DNA of 64,000 nucleotides, taken from Deltaproteobacteria bacterium (GTDB lineage Bacteria; Desulfobacterota; Binatia; UBA9968; JAJDTQ01). How positions within the stretch are numbered: position 1 is the stretch's first letter; each line of letters opens with the position of its first letter. The position numbers and the translations under genes were made by a program. Under the pieces are notes generated by a model. That model had not been told where the DNA came from, made no database searches, and saw nothing but the letters and a program-made list of their open reading frames with translations. Where the stretch lies: positions 186,001 through 250,000 of the forward strand of contig JAPPNF010000167.1 in assembly GCA_028818755.1 (NCBI GenBank). The letters are read 5' to 3'. Positions 42,236 through 51,984 of this stretch are shown here, piece by piece.

Positions 42236-43597
42236 ATGGCACGAGCCAGGGTCGTCTACGAATGTCAGAACTGCGGTTTCCAGTCCCCCAAGTGGCTGGG
42301 CCGGTGTCCGGACTGCGGACGGTGGGACTCGCTGGTGGAGGAAGCGGTCGCGGCCCCGTCCAACACCCGTGGAGACGGCGATGCCGGCCCCGCGCGGGAG
42401 CCTTCGCCCATCCACGCCGTCACCACCGACACGGGCAGCCGCCTGCGCTCGGGCATCGAGGAGTTCGACCGGGTCCTGGGCGGCGGCCTGGTGGACGGCT
42501 CCGCCGTGCTCATCGGCGGCGACCCGGGCATCGGCAAATCCACCCTGCTGCTGCAGGCGGTGGCGGGATTGAGCCATGACGGGCCGCCCTGCCTTTACGT
42601 CTCCGGCGAGGAGTCCGAACAGCAGGTCCAGATGCGCGGCCGGCGCATTGCGCTGGCATCCTCGAACCTGCTGGTGCTGAGCGAGACGTCGCTGGAGCGT
42701 ATCCTGGAGCAGGTCAAGGCGGTCAAGACCGCCGTGCTGGTGGTGGACTCCATCCAGACGGTGCACACCTCCGCCATCCCGTCCGCTCCGGGGAGCATCG
42801 GCCAAGTGCGGGAGTGCTCGAGCGCGCTCATCTCCATGGCCAAGAAGACCGGCATCGCCACCTTTCTCGTCGGCCACGTGACCAAGGACGGCGCCATCGC
42901 CGGCCCGCGGGTCCTCGAGCACATGGTGGACACGGTGCTCTACTTCGAGGGCGAGCGCGGCCACAGCTTCCGCATCCTGCGGGCGGTCAAGAACCGCTTC
43001 GGCTCCACCAACGAGATCGGCGTGTTCGAGATGCAGGAAGCGGGGCTGCGGGAGGTGTCCAACCCCTCGCAGATCTTTCTTTCCGAACGCCCGCTGGGAG
43101 GGTCGGGATCGGTGGTGGTCCCCAGCATGGAGGGCACCCGTCCGATCCTGGTGGAGATCCAGTCGCTGGTGACCCGGTCTTTCCTGACCCTGCCCAGGCG
43201 CACCTGCATCGGCGTCGACGCCAACCGGCTTGCCCTGATCCTCGCCATCCTGGAGAAGCGCAAGGGGATGAACTTCTTCGACAAGGACGTGTTCATCAAC
43301 GTGGCCGGCGGCGTGAACGTTTCGGAGCCCGCGGTGGACCTGGGCATCGCGGTGGGGGTGGCCTCCAGCGCCCTGGATCGGGCGGTGGATCCCTACATGA
43401 TCTTCGTCGGCGAAGTGGGCCTGGCGGGTGAGATCCGCACCGTCACCCGCGCGGAGGCCCGTGTGGCCGAGGCGGGCAAGCTCGGTTTCCGCAAATGCGT
43501 CCTGCCCCAAGGCAACCGCCGGCAGCTACAGCACGTCGAGCAGCCCGAGCTGCTAGGGGTGAGCTCGCTGGAGGAGTGCTGGGAAATCCTTTTTTGA
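42236..43597 (+). CDS. radA: DNA repair protein RadA
   Basis: A 453-residue RecA-related branch-migration factor. It has the N-terminal C4 zinc finger (Cys10, Cys13, Cys24, Cys27), Walker A GGDPGIGKST, Walker B VLVVDSIQTV, the RadA-specific KNRFGST motif and a C-terminal Lon-protease-like domain (NVAGGVNVSEPAVDLGIA). GGGAGGTGAGGC ribosome site precedes the ATG. It is divergent from dinB, placing two repair genes side by side. Confidence 0.96.
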   Translation: MARARVVYECQNCGFQSPKWLGRCPDCGRWDSLVEEAVAAPSNTRGDGDAGPAREPSPIHAVTTDTGSRLRSGIEEFDRVLGGGLVDGSAVLIGGDPGIGKSTLLLQAVAGLSHDGPPCLYVSGEESEQQVQMRGRRIALASSNLLVLSETSLERILEQVKAVKTAVLVVDSIQTVHTSAIPSAPGSIGQVRECSSALISMAKKTGIATFLVGHVTKDGAIAGPRVLEHMVDTVLYFEGERGHSFRILRAVKNRFGSTNEIGVFEMQEAGLREVSNPSQIFLSERPLGGSGSVVVPSMEGTRPILVEIQSLVTRSFLTLPRRTCIGVDANRLALILAILEKRKGMNFFDKDVFINVAGGVNVSEPAVDLGIAVGVASSALDRAVDPYMIFVGEVGLAGEIRTVTRAEARVAEAGKLGFRKCVLPQGNRRQLQHVEQPELLGVSSLEECWEILF

Positions 43598-43645
43598 TTC
43601 AATAGGTTGTAAACAGTGGTGCCAGTTCTTGGACTAATCTCGACC

Positions 43646-44653
43646 TCAGCCCAACGCCGGCATTACCTTTTCCGAGAACAGATCCACTGACCGCAATGCT
43701 TCGTCGAGGGAGATGTCGCCGAAGGCGAACTGGCCGACAAGATAGTTGGCGCCGGCGGTGTCGAGTTGCGACTGCAGGAACGCCTGGACCGTGTCCGGAC
43801 TGCCGGCGATCCCCTGACCGGACGCCATGACCCCGTCGAAATCCGGCGGCCGGGGATGCCTCGGCGCGCTTCCCCGGAGCCGGAAAAGGTGGGTGAAGCT
43901 CCGGTGCCAGATGGCGTAGGCCCTGTGGGCGATGCGGAGCGCCGTTCCGTCGTCGTCGGCGACCACCACGAAACGGCCGAGGCCGATCTTCGGCAGGGCG
44001 GCCTCACCGTCCGCATGAATCTCCCTCCACACCTCCCGGAACCGGTCGGTGAAGGTTCGCGTGGGAGCGGCCGGGTCCAGGCTGACGATGTTGAGCCGCC
44101 CGCGGGCGGCCCGCTCGGCGCTCTCCGTGGAGTGAACCCCGTACCACAAGGGAGGGTGGGGCTTCTGCAGCGGCTCCAGTTCCATGGGCACGTCCTCGAA
44201 CGTGAAGAACTCCCCGGTGAACTCGAGAGTCTTCCGGGTCAGCCCTTGCAGTATGAGGTCGAGGCCCTCCGCGTAGATGCGCTGTGCCTTCTCCGGGTCC
44301 TGCCCGTACACCGCCAGCTCGATGGGGGAGGAGCCGCGGCCGAAGCCGATGTCCAGCCGCCCGCCGCTTATCTGGTCGAGCATGCAGATCTCCTCGATGA
44401 GCCGGAGCGGATGGTAGAGCGGCAGCGCGTAGACCATCGGCCCGAAGCGAAGCCGCCGGGTCCGCTGGGCGACCGCGGCCAGGAACACGCTGGGCGACGG
44501 CGCCATCCCCAGCGGCGTCGAGTGGTGCTCCGCCACGTGGTAGGCGTAGAAGCCCTCCCGGTCGTACGCCTCGATCAGCGTCAGACGCGCCTCGTAGTAG
44601 TCCTTCAACGGCAGATCGCCGCGGTCCAGGTGATCGAATACGCCGAAATACAT
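43646..44653 (-). CDS. LLM-class flavin-dependent oxidoreductase 2
   Basis: A 335-residue luciferase-like protein: YHVAEHHSTPLGMAPSPSVF, LRFGPMVYALPLYHPLRLIEE, LDIGFGRGSSPIE and PPLWYGVHS. It is a different subgroup from copy 1 at 26800 (about 40 residues shorter). Cofactor FMN or F420. Convergent with radA; divergent from the TauE-like permease. Substrate unknown. Confidence 0.87.
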   Translation of the reverse strand: MYFGVFDHLDRGDLPLKDYYEARLTLIEAYDREGFYAYHVAEHHSTPLGMAPSPSVFLAAVAQRTRRLRFGPMVYALPLYHPLRLIEEICMLDQISGGRLDIGFGRGSSPIELAVYGQDPEKAQRIYAEGLDLILQGLTRKTLEFTGEFFTFEDVPMELEPLQKPHPPLWYGVHSTESAERAARGRLNIVSLDPAAPTRTFTDRFREVWREIHADGEAALPKIGLGRFVVVADDDGTALRIAHRAYAIWHRSFTHLFRLRGSAPRHPRPPDFDGVMASGQGIAGSPDTVQAFLQSQLDTAGANYLVGQFAFGDISLDEALRSVDLFSEKVMPALG

Positions 44654-44881
44654 GGATGGGGCCGGTGCCTACCGGGAATGAATTGCGTTCTGGATTACGA
44701 CAGATACGCCAACGGGTGTCAAACAGGGCGCTGGACGGCGGCGCACGGTCGAGGCGTCCTGGACACCACCGGCGAAGGATGCCATAAGGTGAAGGAAGTT
44801 CACCCCCCTTCCCGGTCCCGACAGCACAACTTCCTGCAACTCCTGCCAACGGGTCCCGCCGAGGCGGGCGGCACGAATCCC

Positions 44882-45697
44882 ATGCCCGACGTCATCCTGT
44901 CCGACATTGTCCTCTACCTCGTATCCGGCGTCGTCCTGGGCTTTCTCATTGGCCTGACCGGCATCGGCGGCGGGGTGCTGACGGTGCCGTTCCTGCTGCT
45001 GGTCATCGGGCTCCAGCCCATCGCCGCGGTGGGGACCGCCGGCCTCTACGGCGTCCTCACCAAGATCTGGGCCGCCGTGCGGCACTACCGGCAGGGGACC
45101 GTCAACATCGACGTCGGCATGCGGTTCTTCCTCGCCGCGGTCCCCGGAATCCTGGCGGGCTCGCTGGCCGTGAAGTGGAGCCGGGTGTCGCTGTCGCCGG
45201 CCGGCGTCGAGATGCTTCAGGGCATCGTGAGCTACATGGTGATGGCGTCCATCTGCTTCGCGCTGGTGGCGCTGTTGTTCGACTACGAACGGTTGGACAC
45301 CCGTTTCCTTTCTTCGAGACGGGGATACATCGTGAAGTTTCCGTCCCTCTTTCTCGTGGGCGCGGTGATGGGGATGACCTCCATCGGGGGAGGCATCCTG
45401 ATCATCCCCTCCCTGCTGCTCTTCTACCGGGAGACTTCCCGGTACGTCGGAACATCCATTTTCGTGGCGCTGCTCCTGATGACCGTGATGTCGGCCCTTT
45501 ACGCGCTCATCGGCCGCGGCCAGGGCGTCACGGACGTCGACTTCCCCGCCGCCGTGTTGATGTCCGCCGGCTCCCTGGCGGGGGTCTATTACGGCGCCGC
45601 CCTGTGCAAGCGGATGCACCCGAGACGGCTTCAGAAGGTGGTGATCGGCGTGATCGTCCTCGCGGTGGCGATGATGGTGGCGGACCGTTTCTGGTAG
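44882..45697 (+). CDS. TauE/SafE-family membrane permease
   Basis: A 271-residue integral membrane protein of about eight segments. The repeated glycine-rich helices GLTGIGGGVLTVPFLLLVIG and MGMTSIGGGILIIPSLLLFY are the family hallmark of sulfite/sulfoacetate or organic anion exporters. The ATG at 44882 is chosen since the upstream in-frame region runs antisense to the LLM gene. The 228 bp before it (44654-44881) holds no recognised promoter. Substrate unknown. Confidence 0.87.
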   Translation: MPDVILSDIVLYLVSGVVLGFLIGLTGIGGGVLTVPFLLLVIGLQPIAAVGTAGLYGVLTKIWAAVRHYRQGTVNIDVGMRFFLAAVPGILAGSLAVKWSRVSLSPAGVEMLQGIVSYMVMASICFALVALLFDYERLDTRFLSSRRGYIVKFPSLFLVGAVMGMTSIGGGILIIPSLLLFYRETSRYVGTSIFVALLLMTVMSALYALIGRGQGVTDVDFPAAVLMSAGSLAGVYYGAALCKRMHPRRLQKVVIGVIVLAVAMMVADRFW

Positions 45698-45849
45698 CGC
45701 GGCCGGCGTGGGTTTCCTCCTCCGTCCGGGGCGAGGCGATAGATTTGACCCGGGGCCGCGTAGCCATTATTACACTAGGTGGCGGTTTGATCCGCGCTAC
45801 ACCGGACCGGGTTCGGGCCCTTGGCGGCTCGCGTCCCAACCTCTGAACC

Positions 45850-47799
45850 ATGGCGACCACCGACACTCCGGCCAATACGCCGGCCTCCAGCAACGGCCTG
45901 AACTCCGACCGGGGGAAGTACGTCTACGCCCGCACTTATGCCGGCATGGCCATCGACAAGGACCGCGACGCGGGCGACGACGCCGCGGTCCTGTGGCGGA
46001 TCTTCAAACTCGCCGCGAAGCAGCGGTTGCGGCTGGCGCTGGCGGCGGTGACGATTCTCGCGGCGGGGTTCTTTCAGGTCCTCATCCCGCAGTACCTGGG
46101 CGATGCCGTGGACGGCGCCGTCATGCTGCTGGGCACCTCGTCGGTTTCCACGGAAGAAGCGCGGGATGTCCTCTACGGAACGGCGTTGCTGCTGCTGGGC
46201 GCATCGGTGCTGCGGGGCCTGTTCACCCTGGTCCACAACTACTGCGGCGAAACGCTCGGGCATCATCTCGCCTATCAGCTCCGGATGGCCTTCTACGACA
46301 AGCTGCAGCATCTGAACTTCTCCTTTCACGACAGTGTCCATACCGGCGAGCTCATCACCCGCGGCATGCTGGACCTGGAGGGAGTGCGCTCCTTCATGAA
46401 CATGGGGCCGCTGCGGCTGCTGCTGTTCTCCGTGCTGATCGGGGTGGGGGCCTACGTGCTGTTGTCCACGGACGTGTTCCTCGGGTTCCTGAGCCTCAGC
46501 TTCGTTCCGTTCGTTGCCTGGCGTTCCACCACCACCCGGCTGCGGCTGCGGGAGATGTGGTTCGCCCTGCAGGAGCGCATGGCCGCGCTGGGCCGGATCA
46601 TGGACGAGAATCTCACGGGCATCCGGGTGGTGCGGGCGTTCGGCGCGGAGACCCACGAACTGGACAAGTACCAGGCCGCCTCGGATCACGCGCTGGCGCT
46701 GGCGGCCCGGCGCATCCGCACCCGCGTTTCCGCCGCTACTTCCATGAACTTCGCGTTCTTCGTGGCCATGGGACTGGTGCTGTGGGTCGGGGGATTGCGC
46801 GTGATCAACGGCTACATCACCGTGGGTACGCTGACGGAGTTCCTCTTTTTCATGACCCTTCTCCAGCAGCCCGTGCGCCAGCTCGGCATGGTGGTGAACG
46901 CGTTCGCCAGGGCGTCCACCTGCGGCGCGCGGCTGTTCGCGGTGCTGGACCTGGAGCCGCCCATACACGACCGCGACGGCGCGACGCCGCTGGAGGTCAC
47001 CGATGGTGTCCTGGAATTCGAGGACGTGTCCTTTGCCTATGCGGGCGAAGGGGCGCCGCCGGTCCTTCGCGGGGTCTCGTTTCGGGTGGAGCGGGGCAAG
47101 ACCCTGGGGATCGTCGGCCCTCCCGGCAGCGGCAAGTCCACCATCGCCCACCTGCTTCCGCGCTACTACGATGTGACCGGCGGGCGCATCACGGTGGACG
47201 GTCAGGACATTCGCGACCACACCCTCGACTCCCTGCGCCGGACCGTGCGCGTGGTCCAGCAGGACCCGTTCCTGTTCACGTCGTCGCTCGAGAACAACAT
47301 CGCCTACGGCGATCCATGGGCCGATGACGGCGCCATCCGGGACGCCGCCGCCACCGCCCAGATCGACGGGTTCATCGAACAGTTGCCGGACCGGTACGAG
47401 ACCCTGGTAGGGGAGCGCGGCGTGTCGCTGTCCGGCGGGCAGAAGCAGCGCGCGGCCATTGCCCGCACAGCGATGTTGCGGCCGGCCGTGCTGGTGCTGG
47501 ACGATTCCATGGCCGCCATCGACGCGGGCACCGAGCAGCGCATCCGCGAAGCCATGAAGGAGCACACCGAAAGCTGCGCCACCCTCATCGTTTCCCATCG
47601 CTTGGGAGCGTTGCGGCACGCCGACGAGATCATTTTCATCGAGGATGGGCGCGTCATGGAACGCGGCACCCACGACGAGCTGGTGGCCCTGCGCGGGAGA
47701 TACGCCGCGCTGTTCGCGTTGCAGACCCTTGACGGCCCGCTTCAGGATATCGTGGACCTCGAGGCGGAAGCCGGAGCCAGGGAGGGAACGGGGGCATGA
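45850..47799 (+). CDS. Heterodimeric ABC exporter, degenerate-site half
   Basis: A 649-residue half transporter: six membrane helices (about residues 60-370) then an ATPase domain with Walker A GPPGSGKST, signature LSGGQKQR and Walker B VLVLDD. The catalytic Glu after Walker B is Asp552, so this half forms the degenerate ATP site, as in LmrCD/TM287-288-type exporters. It overlaps the partner gene by 4 bp. Likely exports drugs or lipids. No ribosome site of note. Confidence 0.93.
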   Translation: MATTDTPANTPASSNGLNSDRGKYVYARTYAGMAIDKDRDAGDDAAVLWRIFKLAAKQRLRLALAAVTILAAGFFQVLIPQYLGDAVDGAVMLLGTSSVSTEEARDVLYGTALLLLGASVLRGLFTLVHNYCGETLGHHLAYQLRMAFYDKLQHLNFSFHDSVHTGELITRGMLDLEGVRSFMNMGPLRLLLFSVLIGVGAYVLLSTDVFLGFLSLSFVPFVAWRSTTTRLRLREMWFALQERMAALGRIMDENLTGIRVVRAFGAETHELDKYQAASDHALALAARRIRTRVSAATSMNFAFFVAMGLVLWVGGLRVINGYITVGTLTEFLFFMTLLQQPVRQLGMVVNAFARASTCGARLFAVLDLEPPIHDRDGATPLEVTDGVLEFEDVSFAYAGEGAPPVLRGVSFRVERGKTLGIVGPPGSGKSTIAHLLPRYYDVTGGRITVDGQDIRDHTLDSLRRTVRVVQQDPFLFTSSLENNIAYGDPWADDGAIRDAAATAQIDGFIEQLPDRYETLVGERGVSLSGGQKQRAAIARTAMLRPAVLVLDDSMAAIDAGTEQRIREAMKEHTESCATLIVSHRLGALRHADEIIFIEDGRVMERGTHDELVALRGRYAALFALQTLDGPLQDIVDLEAEAGAREGTGA

Positions 47800-49673
47800 A
47801 CCCGGCCAGGACCTGGGGCGGCCGGGCGCGTCCGCCGAAGGCCGTCGTGGGCTCGCAGATCAGCCGCGACGAGGAGATGTTCGGCGCCGCCTTCGACCGG
47901 CACGTGGTGCGGCGTTTCCTGGCCTATGTCCATCCCTACCGGCGGCGTCTCTATACCGCCATCGGCGCCCTGCTGCTCTTCACCGGAGCCCAGTTGGCCA
48001 TCCCCCTGGTCATCCGTTACGCCATCGACTACGGCATCAGACCCGGCAACACCGAGGTGCTCGTCTTCGCCGCCGTCCTCTTCTTCGCGGTGATCCTTTT
48101 GAACTATGCGGCCAACTTCGCCCAGGACTGGCTGGTGAGCTACGCCGGCGAGCAGGTCATCTTCGACCTGCGCCGCGCCATGTTCGCGCATCTGCAATAT
48201 GTCGCATTGGCCTTCATGGACAAGACCGAAGTCGGGCGCATGATGTCTCGGCTCCAGGGGGACGTGTATTCGCTTCAGGAGTTCCTGGAAAACTCCATCA
48301 CGGCCCTGGGGGACCTCCTGCTGTTGTTCGGCATCGTCGTCATCATGCTGTGGCTGGACTTCGATCTCGGCTTGCTGACGCTGTCGGTGGTGCCGGTGCT
48401 CTTGCTGGTCCGCATGGTATGGCTGCCGCGCGCCCGGGTTGCCTTCCGCTACGCGCGGGAAACCAATTCCATCGCCAACGGCGCTCTGGCCGAAGGCATT
48501 CACGCCGTACGCACCGTACAGGGCATGCGGCGGGAGGCCGTCAACTTCCATCTCTACGACGAGAAGGGGACGGAGAACCTCAATGCCCACCTGCGATCGG
48601 CCCAGTATGCGCAGGTGCTGGTGCCCATCGTCGACACGTTGACCGGAGTGGCTCTCGGGGTGGTGGTGGTGGTGGGCGGCGCCCTGGTGCTCGACGACTC
48701 CCTGGCCCTCGGCGTGATGGCGGCGTTTGTGTTCTACGTGCAGCGGTTCTTCGATCCCATCCGCTCCCTCACCATCCAGTACAGCGTCATGCAGCGCGCC
48801 ATGGCTTCCGGGCAACGCATCTTCGAGGTGCTGGACGTGCCGCTGGCGGTCCAGGACAAGCCCGACGCCATTGCGCCCGAGGACGTCGAGGGCAGGATCG
48901 AGTTTCGCGATGTCACTTTCGGTTACGAGAGGCACCTGCCGGTGCTCAAGAATATCAACTTCACCATCGAGCCCGGTGAGACGGTGGCGCTGGTGGGGCC
49001 CACCGGGTCCGGCAAGACCAGCACGACGGCGCTGCTGCACCGTTTCTACGACGTGTGGGAGGGCGCCATCCTGCTGGACGGACGCGACGTGCGGGACTAC
49101 GCGTCCGCGGCGCTGGGCAAGCACATTGCCATGGTTCTGCAGGATCCGTTCCTGTTCACCGGCACGATTCGAGACAACATCCGTTTCCGCACCACCGACG
49201 CCACCGACCAGGACATCGAGCGCGCGGCGAGGATCGTCGGCGCCCACGAGTTCATCATGCGCTGGCCGGACGGCTACGACACCGTGCTCGATCAGGGAGG
49301 CGGCAACCTGTCGCTGGGACAGCGGCAGCTCCTGAGCTTCGCCCGCGCGCTGGTGGCGGACGCCAGGGTCCTGGTGCTGGACGAAGCCACGGCCAACATC
49401 GATTCGTACACCGAGCGGCAGATACAGATCGGCCTGACCGCGCTCTTGGAAGGCCGCACCGGCATCGTCATCGCCCACCGGCTCGCCACCGTGAGAGACG
49501 CCGACCGCATCATCGTGCTGCAGGACGGCCGGATCGTGGAGACCGGCACCCACCAGGAGTTGACCGCGCGAAAGGGCCTGTACGCGCGGCTCTACGCGCT
49601 GAACTACACTTCTTTCGACGACTTGCCGGAGGAACTCGTCAGGGACGCGCTCCTGGAGACGAGGCAATCCTGA
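47796..49673 (+). CDS. Heterodimeric ABC exporter, catalytic half
   Basis: A 625-residue partner half. Walker A GPTGSGKT, Walker B VLVLDEATANID with catalytic Glu530, but the signature is L505-SLGQ rather than LSGGQ. In a head-to-tail dimer this altered signature would sit over the Asp552 site of the first half, so both deviations fall in one composite site. Six membrane helices precede it. ATGA coupling to the first gene. Confidence 0.93.
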   Translation: MNPARTWGGRARPPKAVVGSQISRDEEMFGAAFDRHVVRRFLAYVHPYRRRLYTAIGALLLFTGAQLAIPLVIRYAIDYGIRPGNTEVLVFAAVLFFAVILLNYAANFAQDWLVSYAGEQVIFDLRRAMFAHLQYVALAFMDKTEVGRMMSRLQGDVYSLQEFLENSITALGDLLLLFGIVVIMLWLDFDLGLLTLSVVPVLLLVRMVWLPRARVAFRYARETNSIANGALAEGIHAVRTVQGMRREAVNFHLYDEKGTENLNAHLRSAQYAQVLVPIVDTLTGVALGVVVVVGGALVLDDSLALGVMAAFVFYVQRFFDPIRSLTIQYSVMQRAMASGQRIFEVLDVPLAVQDKPDAIAPEDVEGRIEFRDVTFGYERHLPVLKNINFTIEPGETVALVGPTGSGKTSTTALLHRFYDVWEGAILLDGRDVRDYASAALGKHIAMVLQDPFLFTGTIRDNIRFRTTDATDQDIERAARIVGAHEFIMRWPDGYDTVLDQGGGNLSLGQRQLLSFARALVADARVLVLDEATANIDSYTERQIQIGLTALLEGRTGIVIAHRLATVRDADRIIVLQDGRIVETGTHQELTARKGLYARLYALNYTSFDDLPEELVRDALLETRQS

Positions 49674-49715
49674 GAGGGTTGTCGCCTGGTGCCGTGTGGG
49701 GGAGGGCCGCGTCCG

Positions 49716-50306
49716 CTACGCCGGCTCGGGCACCAACTCGCCCGCCTGCTTGACGATGGACCGCAACAACACCTGCTCGGGACGGCTCCGAGCGAGCACC
49801 ATCATGCCGAGCAGCAAGGTATGGAGGGTATGCGCCGTGGAAGCCGCGTCCACGCTGTCCGAGATCTCCCTGGAAACCTGCCCCCGTTCGATCATGGTTC
49901 GGAAGAAGCCCTCCGCGTCGGTGAATCCGTCGGTTACCATGGCCCCGATTTCGGCGTCGTGGGCCGACAACTCGAGGGCGGTGTTGACCAGAAAACAGCC
50001 ATCCCGGGAACCCTGATCCAGCACTGCCTCCGCGACGGATTCGAAGGGGGTCAGCACCGCCTGGCGCGGCGGCTTCGATGTCGACAGCTCCTTGAGCAGG
50101 TCCGCGCGCTCCTGGTCGTAGTAGCGCAACGCCCTCATGAACAGGGAACGTTTTCCGCCGAAGGTCCCGTAGAGGCTGCCCCGCCCTATCCCCATGCCGT
50201 CGACAAGGTCCTGTATGGACGTGGCCTTGTACCCATGGACCCAGAAGAGCCTCATGGCCTTCATGAGAGCCTCGTGTTCGTCGAATTCCTTCGGTCTACC
50301 CATCAA
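49716..50306 (-). CDS. TetR/AcrR family transcriptional regulator
   Basis: A 196-residue regulator. N-terminal helix-turn-helix: ALMKAMRLFWVHGYKATSIQ, then DLVDGMGIGRGSLYGTFGGKRSL. The C-terminal part is a ligand-binding helical domain with DGCFLVNTALE. It is convergent with the ABC exporter genes 42 bp away and may control them or itself. A perfect palindrome at 50375-50385 lies upstream of its start and is a candidate operator. Confidence 0.9.
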   Translation of the reverse strand: MMGRPKEFDEHEALMKAMRLFWVHGYKATSIQDLVDGMGIGRGSLYGTFGGKRSLFMRALRYYDQERADLLKELSTSKPPRQAVLTPFESVAEAVLDQGSRDGCFLVNTALELSAHDAEIGAMVTDGFTDAEGFFRTMIERGQVSREISDSVDAASTAHTLHTLLLGMMVLARSRPEQVLLRSIVKQAGELVPEPA

Positions 50307-50684
50307 TGGTTCCCTTCATGCGCTTTCCTGCCTTTCAACAGGAAGTACGGGGGTCCTTGGCGCGATAATTCTTCGGTATCATACCAAAAATTTCATTATT
50401 GATCGCAACTTCTTCCAATTGGTCGAGTAGGCCCCTTGCCCCAATCCAGGAAAAGCACTGATTGTACCAAGACTTGAGAAGAGAAATCATACAATACTGC
50501 TCCCCCGAATATCAACCGGGCGAGGGATTCCCTTGATTTGCCGATTCGCGAAGTAAATGACCTGTCCACTCACGAAGTAGCGGTATACCAGTACACGAAA
50601 GGTCGCTACGGTTCGTCGATCGCGGCGACCGAGAGTCTGTTGATGACCGGCGAGGTTACGGTCGGGCCGCGACCATCGACGAAA
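50307..50684. other. Non-coding gap between tetR and hydroxyacid dehydrogenase
   Basis: A 378 bp stretch, locally AT-richer (50360-50500), with no credible ORF on either strand. It contains the palindrome GGTATCATACC (50375-50385) and GGTATACC (50582-50589). Apart from these I see no RNA gene, repeat family member or clear promoter. Confidence 0.6.
50375..50385. promoter_or_regulatory. Candidate TetR operator palindrome
   Basis: GGTAT-C-ATACC, a perfect 11 bp palindrome 69 bp upstream of the TetR start codon in an AT-rich patch. A related GGTATACC occurs at 50582-50589, about 200 bp further. Position fits autoregulation. Confidence 0.35.
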
Positions 50685-51923
50685 TCACGAGCTCTCGGCG
50701 AAAGGGTGGGGAAGGAGATGGGTGCCGGCGTCGAGTTCGTGAATCGAGCCGCAACCGAGGAGGCGCATGGTGTCCTCGATTTCTTTCTTCAGTATCGCGA
50801 ACGCCTTGCGGACCCCAGCTTCGCCGCTCGCCCCGAGCCCGTAGACGTAGGCTCGTCCGGCGAGCACGGCATCGGCTCCGTGGGCCAACGCAATGACCAC
50901 GTCGGCGCCGGACCGGACACCTCCGTCAAGCAGGATCTTGACCCCGGAGCCCTCGAGGGCCGGCGCAATTTCCTTCAGCATGTAGAGGGTCGGGTAGACC
51001 CGGTCCATCTGACGTCCGCCATGATTGGATACGACGATGGCGGCCGCGCCGTGTTCCACCGCCAGCCGCGCGTCCTCGACGCACTGCACTCCCTTGATGA
51101 TGACCGGTCTGTCGCCCCAGATTTCCCGGACCCAGGGCAGATGGTCCCAGGTGGCGGCGGAAGCGCGCAGTTGCCTGCCGATGTCGGTGTACGGCATGGG
51201 CGTGCCGTCGTTCAGGATGACGTTGCGGAACTGCATCATTCCGCCGTCGGAGTAGTAGCTCTTCACCCAGGAGAGATACCGCATCATCTGCGGCGCGAAC
51301 TCCAGCTTCTGGAACGCGGTGCCGTTGATGGCGCGTGACGCGCCCATCCATTCATGGTGCGCGCGGTTTCCGGGGACGGCGGTATCGATGGTCAGGATGA
51401 GGGCCGAGTAGCCCGCGTTCTTCGCCCGCTCGATGCCGCGCGCCGCCACCTCTTGTCCGCCGACCAGATAGAGCTGAAACCAGCACGGCCCCTTCGACGC
51501 GGCGCGAACCTCCTCCAGGTCGGTTCCCGTCAGGGTGGAGAGGGTACAGATGGTTCCGGCCTCCCCCACGGCCCTGGCCGCGACGGCCTCGCCGCGGGGC
51601 CAGATCATCCTTGGGCTGCCGATGGGACCCGCGATCACCGGCAGGGCGATCTCGTGTCCGAGAATCTCGGTGCGCATCTCCACCGACTCGAGCCGCACCC
51701 CTGACCTGGGCTTGAATCGTTCCCTCTCGAACGCTTCGACGTTGTCCCGGAGGGTGATCTCGTTGTCGGCGCCGCCGCGGTAGTATTCCCGGACGATGGG
51801 CGGTACGCGTTTCTCCATCACCTGGCGGAGATGGTCCACGGTGACGCACCGTTCGACCTCGCTTGCCCAGCGCTTCTCGGCTCGGGCGTGGGCGCGTCTC
51901 AGATAGGGTCGCAGCAGGGACAT
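50685..51923 (-). CDS. FMN-dependent alpha-hydroxy-acid dehydrogenase/oxidase
   Basis: A 412-residue FMN enzyme of the L-lactate dehydrogenase/glycolate oxidase family. FMN barrel: VIAGPIGSPRMIWPRGE, FQLYLVGGQEV, LTIDTAVPGNRAHH, IIKGVQCVEDA. Catalytic His301 in SNHGGRQMD and the FMN-phosphate loop DGGVRSGADV are intact. It oxidises a 2-hydroxy acid to a 2-oxo acid. It lies 61 bp downstream of alpha/beta hydrolase copy 1 on the same strand. The start at 51923 has GGAG only 1 base before it, so the exact start is uncertain. Confidence 0.9.
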   Translation of the reverse strand: MSLLRPYLRRAHARAEKRWASEVERCVTVDHLRQVMEKRVPPIVREYYRGGADNEITLRDNVEAFERERFKPRSGVRLESVEMRTEILGHEIALPVIAGPIGSPRMIWPRGEAVAARAVGEAGTICTLSTLTGTDLEEVRAASKGPCWFQLYLVGGQEVAARGIERAKNAGYSALILTIDTAVPGNRAHHEWMGASRAINGTAFQKLEFAPQMMRYLSWVKSYYSDGGMMQFRNVILNDGTPMPYTDIGRQLRASAATWDHLPWVREIWGDRPVIIKGVQCVEDARLAVEHGAAAIVVSNHGGRQMDRVYPTLYMLKEIAPALEGSGVKILLDGGVRSGADVVIALAHGADAVLAGRAYVYGLGASGEAGVRKAFAILKKEIEDTMRLLGCGSIHELDAGTHLLPHPFAESS

Positions 51924-51984
51924 CTCCGCCAGAATAAGAGCAGCGGGCCGTGGCGGTCAAACACCGCGCCCTTGCTCCTCTCGC

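Noticed and set aside
40943-42236. LexA box between dinB and radA
   Set aside because: No CTGT-N8-ACAG-like or GAAC-N4-GTTC palindrome seen in the gap 42134-42235.
43590-43610. TTTTTT after radA as a Rho-independent terminator
   Set aside because: The T-run overlaps the last codons and no stem precedes it.
45775-49667. Two long minus-strand frames (632 and 641 residues) opposite the ABC exporter pair
   Set aside because: They mirror the real genes in the high-GC context; no family motif or ribosome site.
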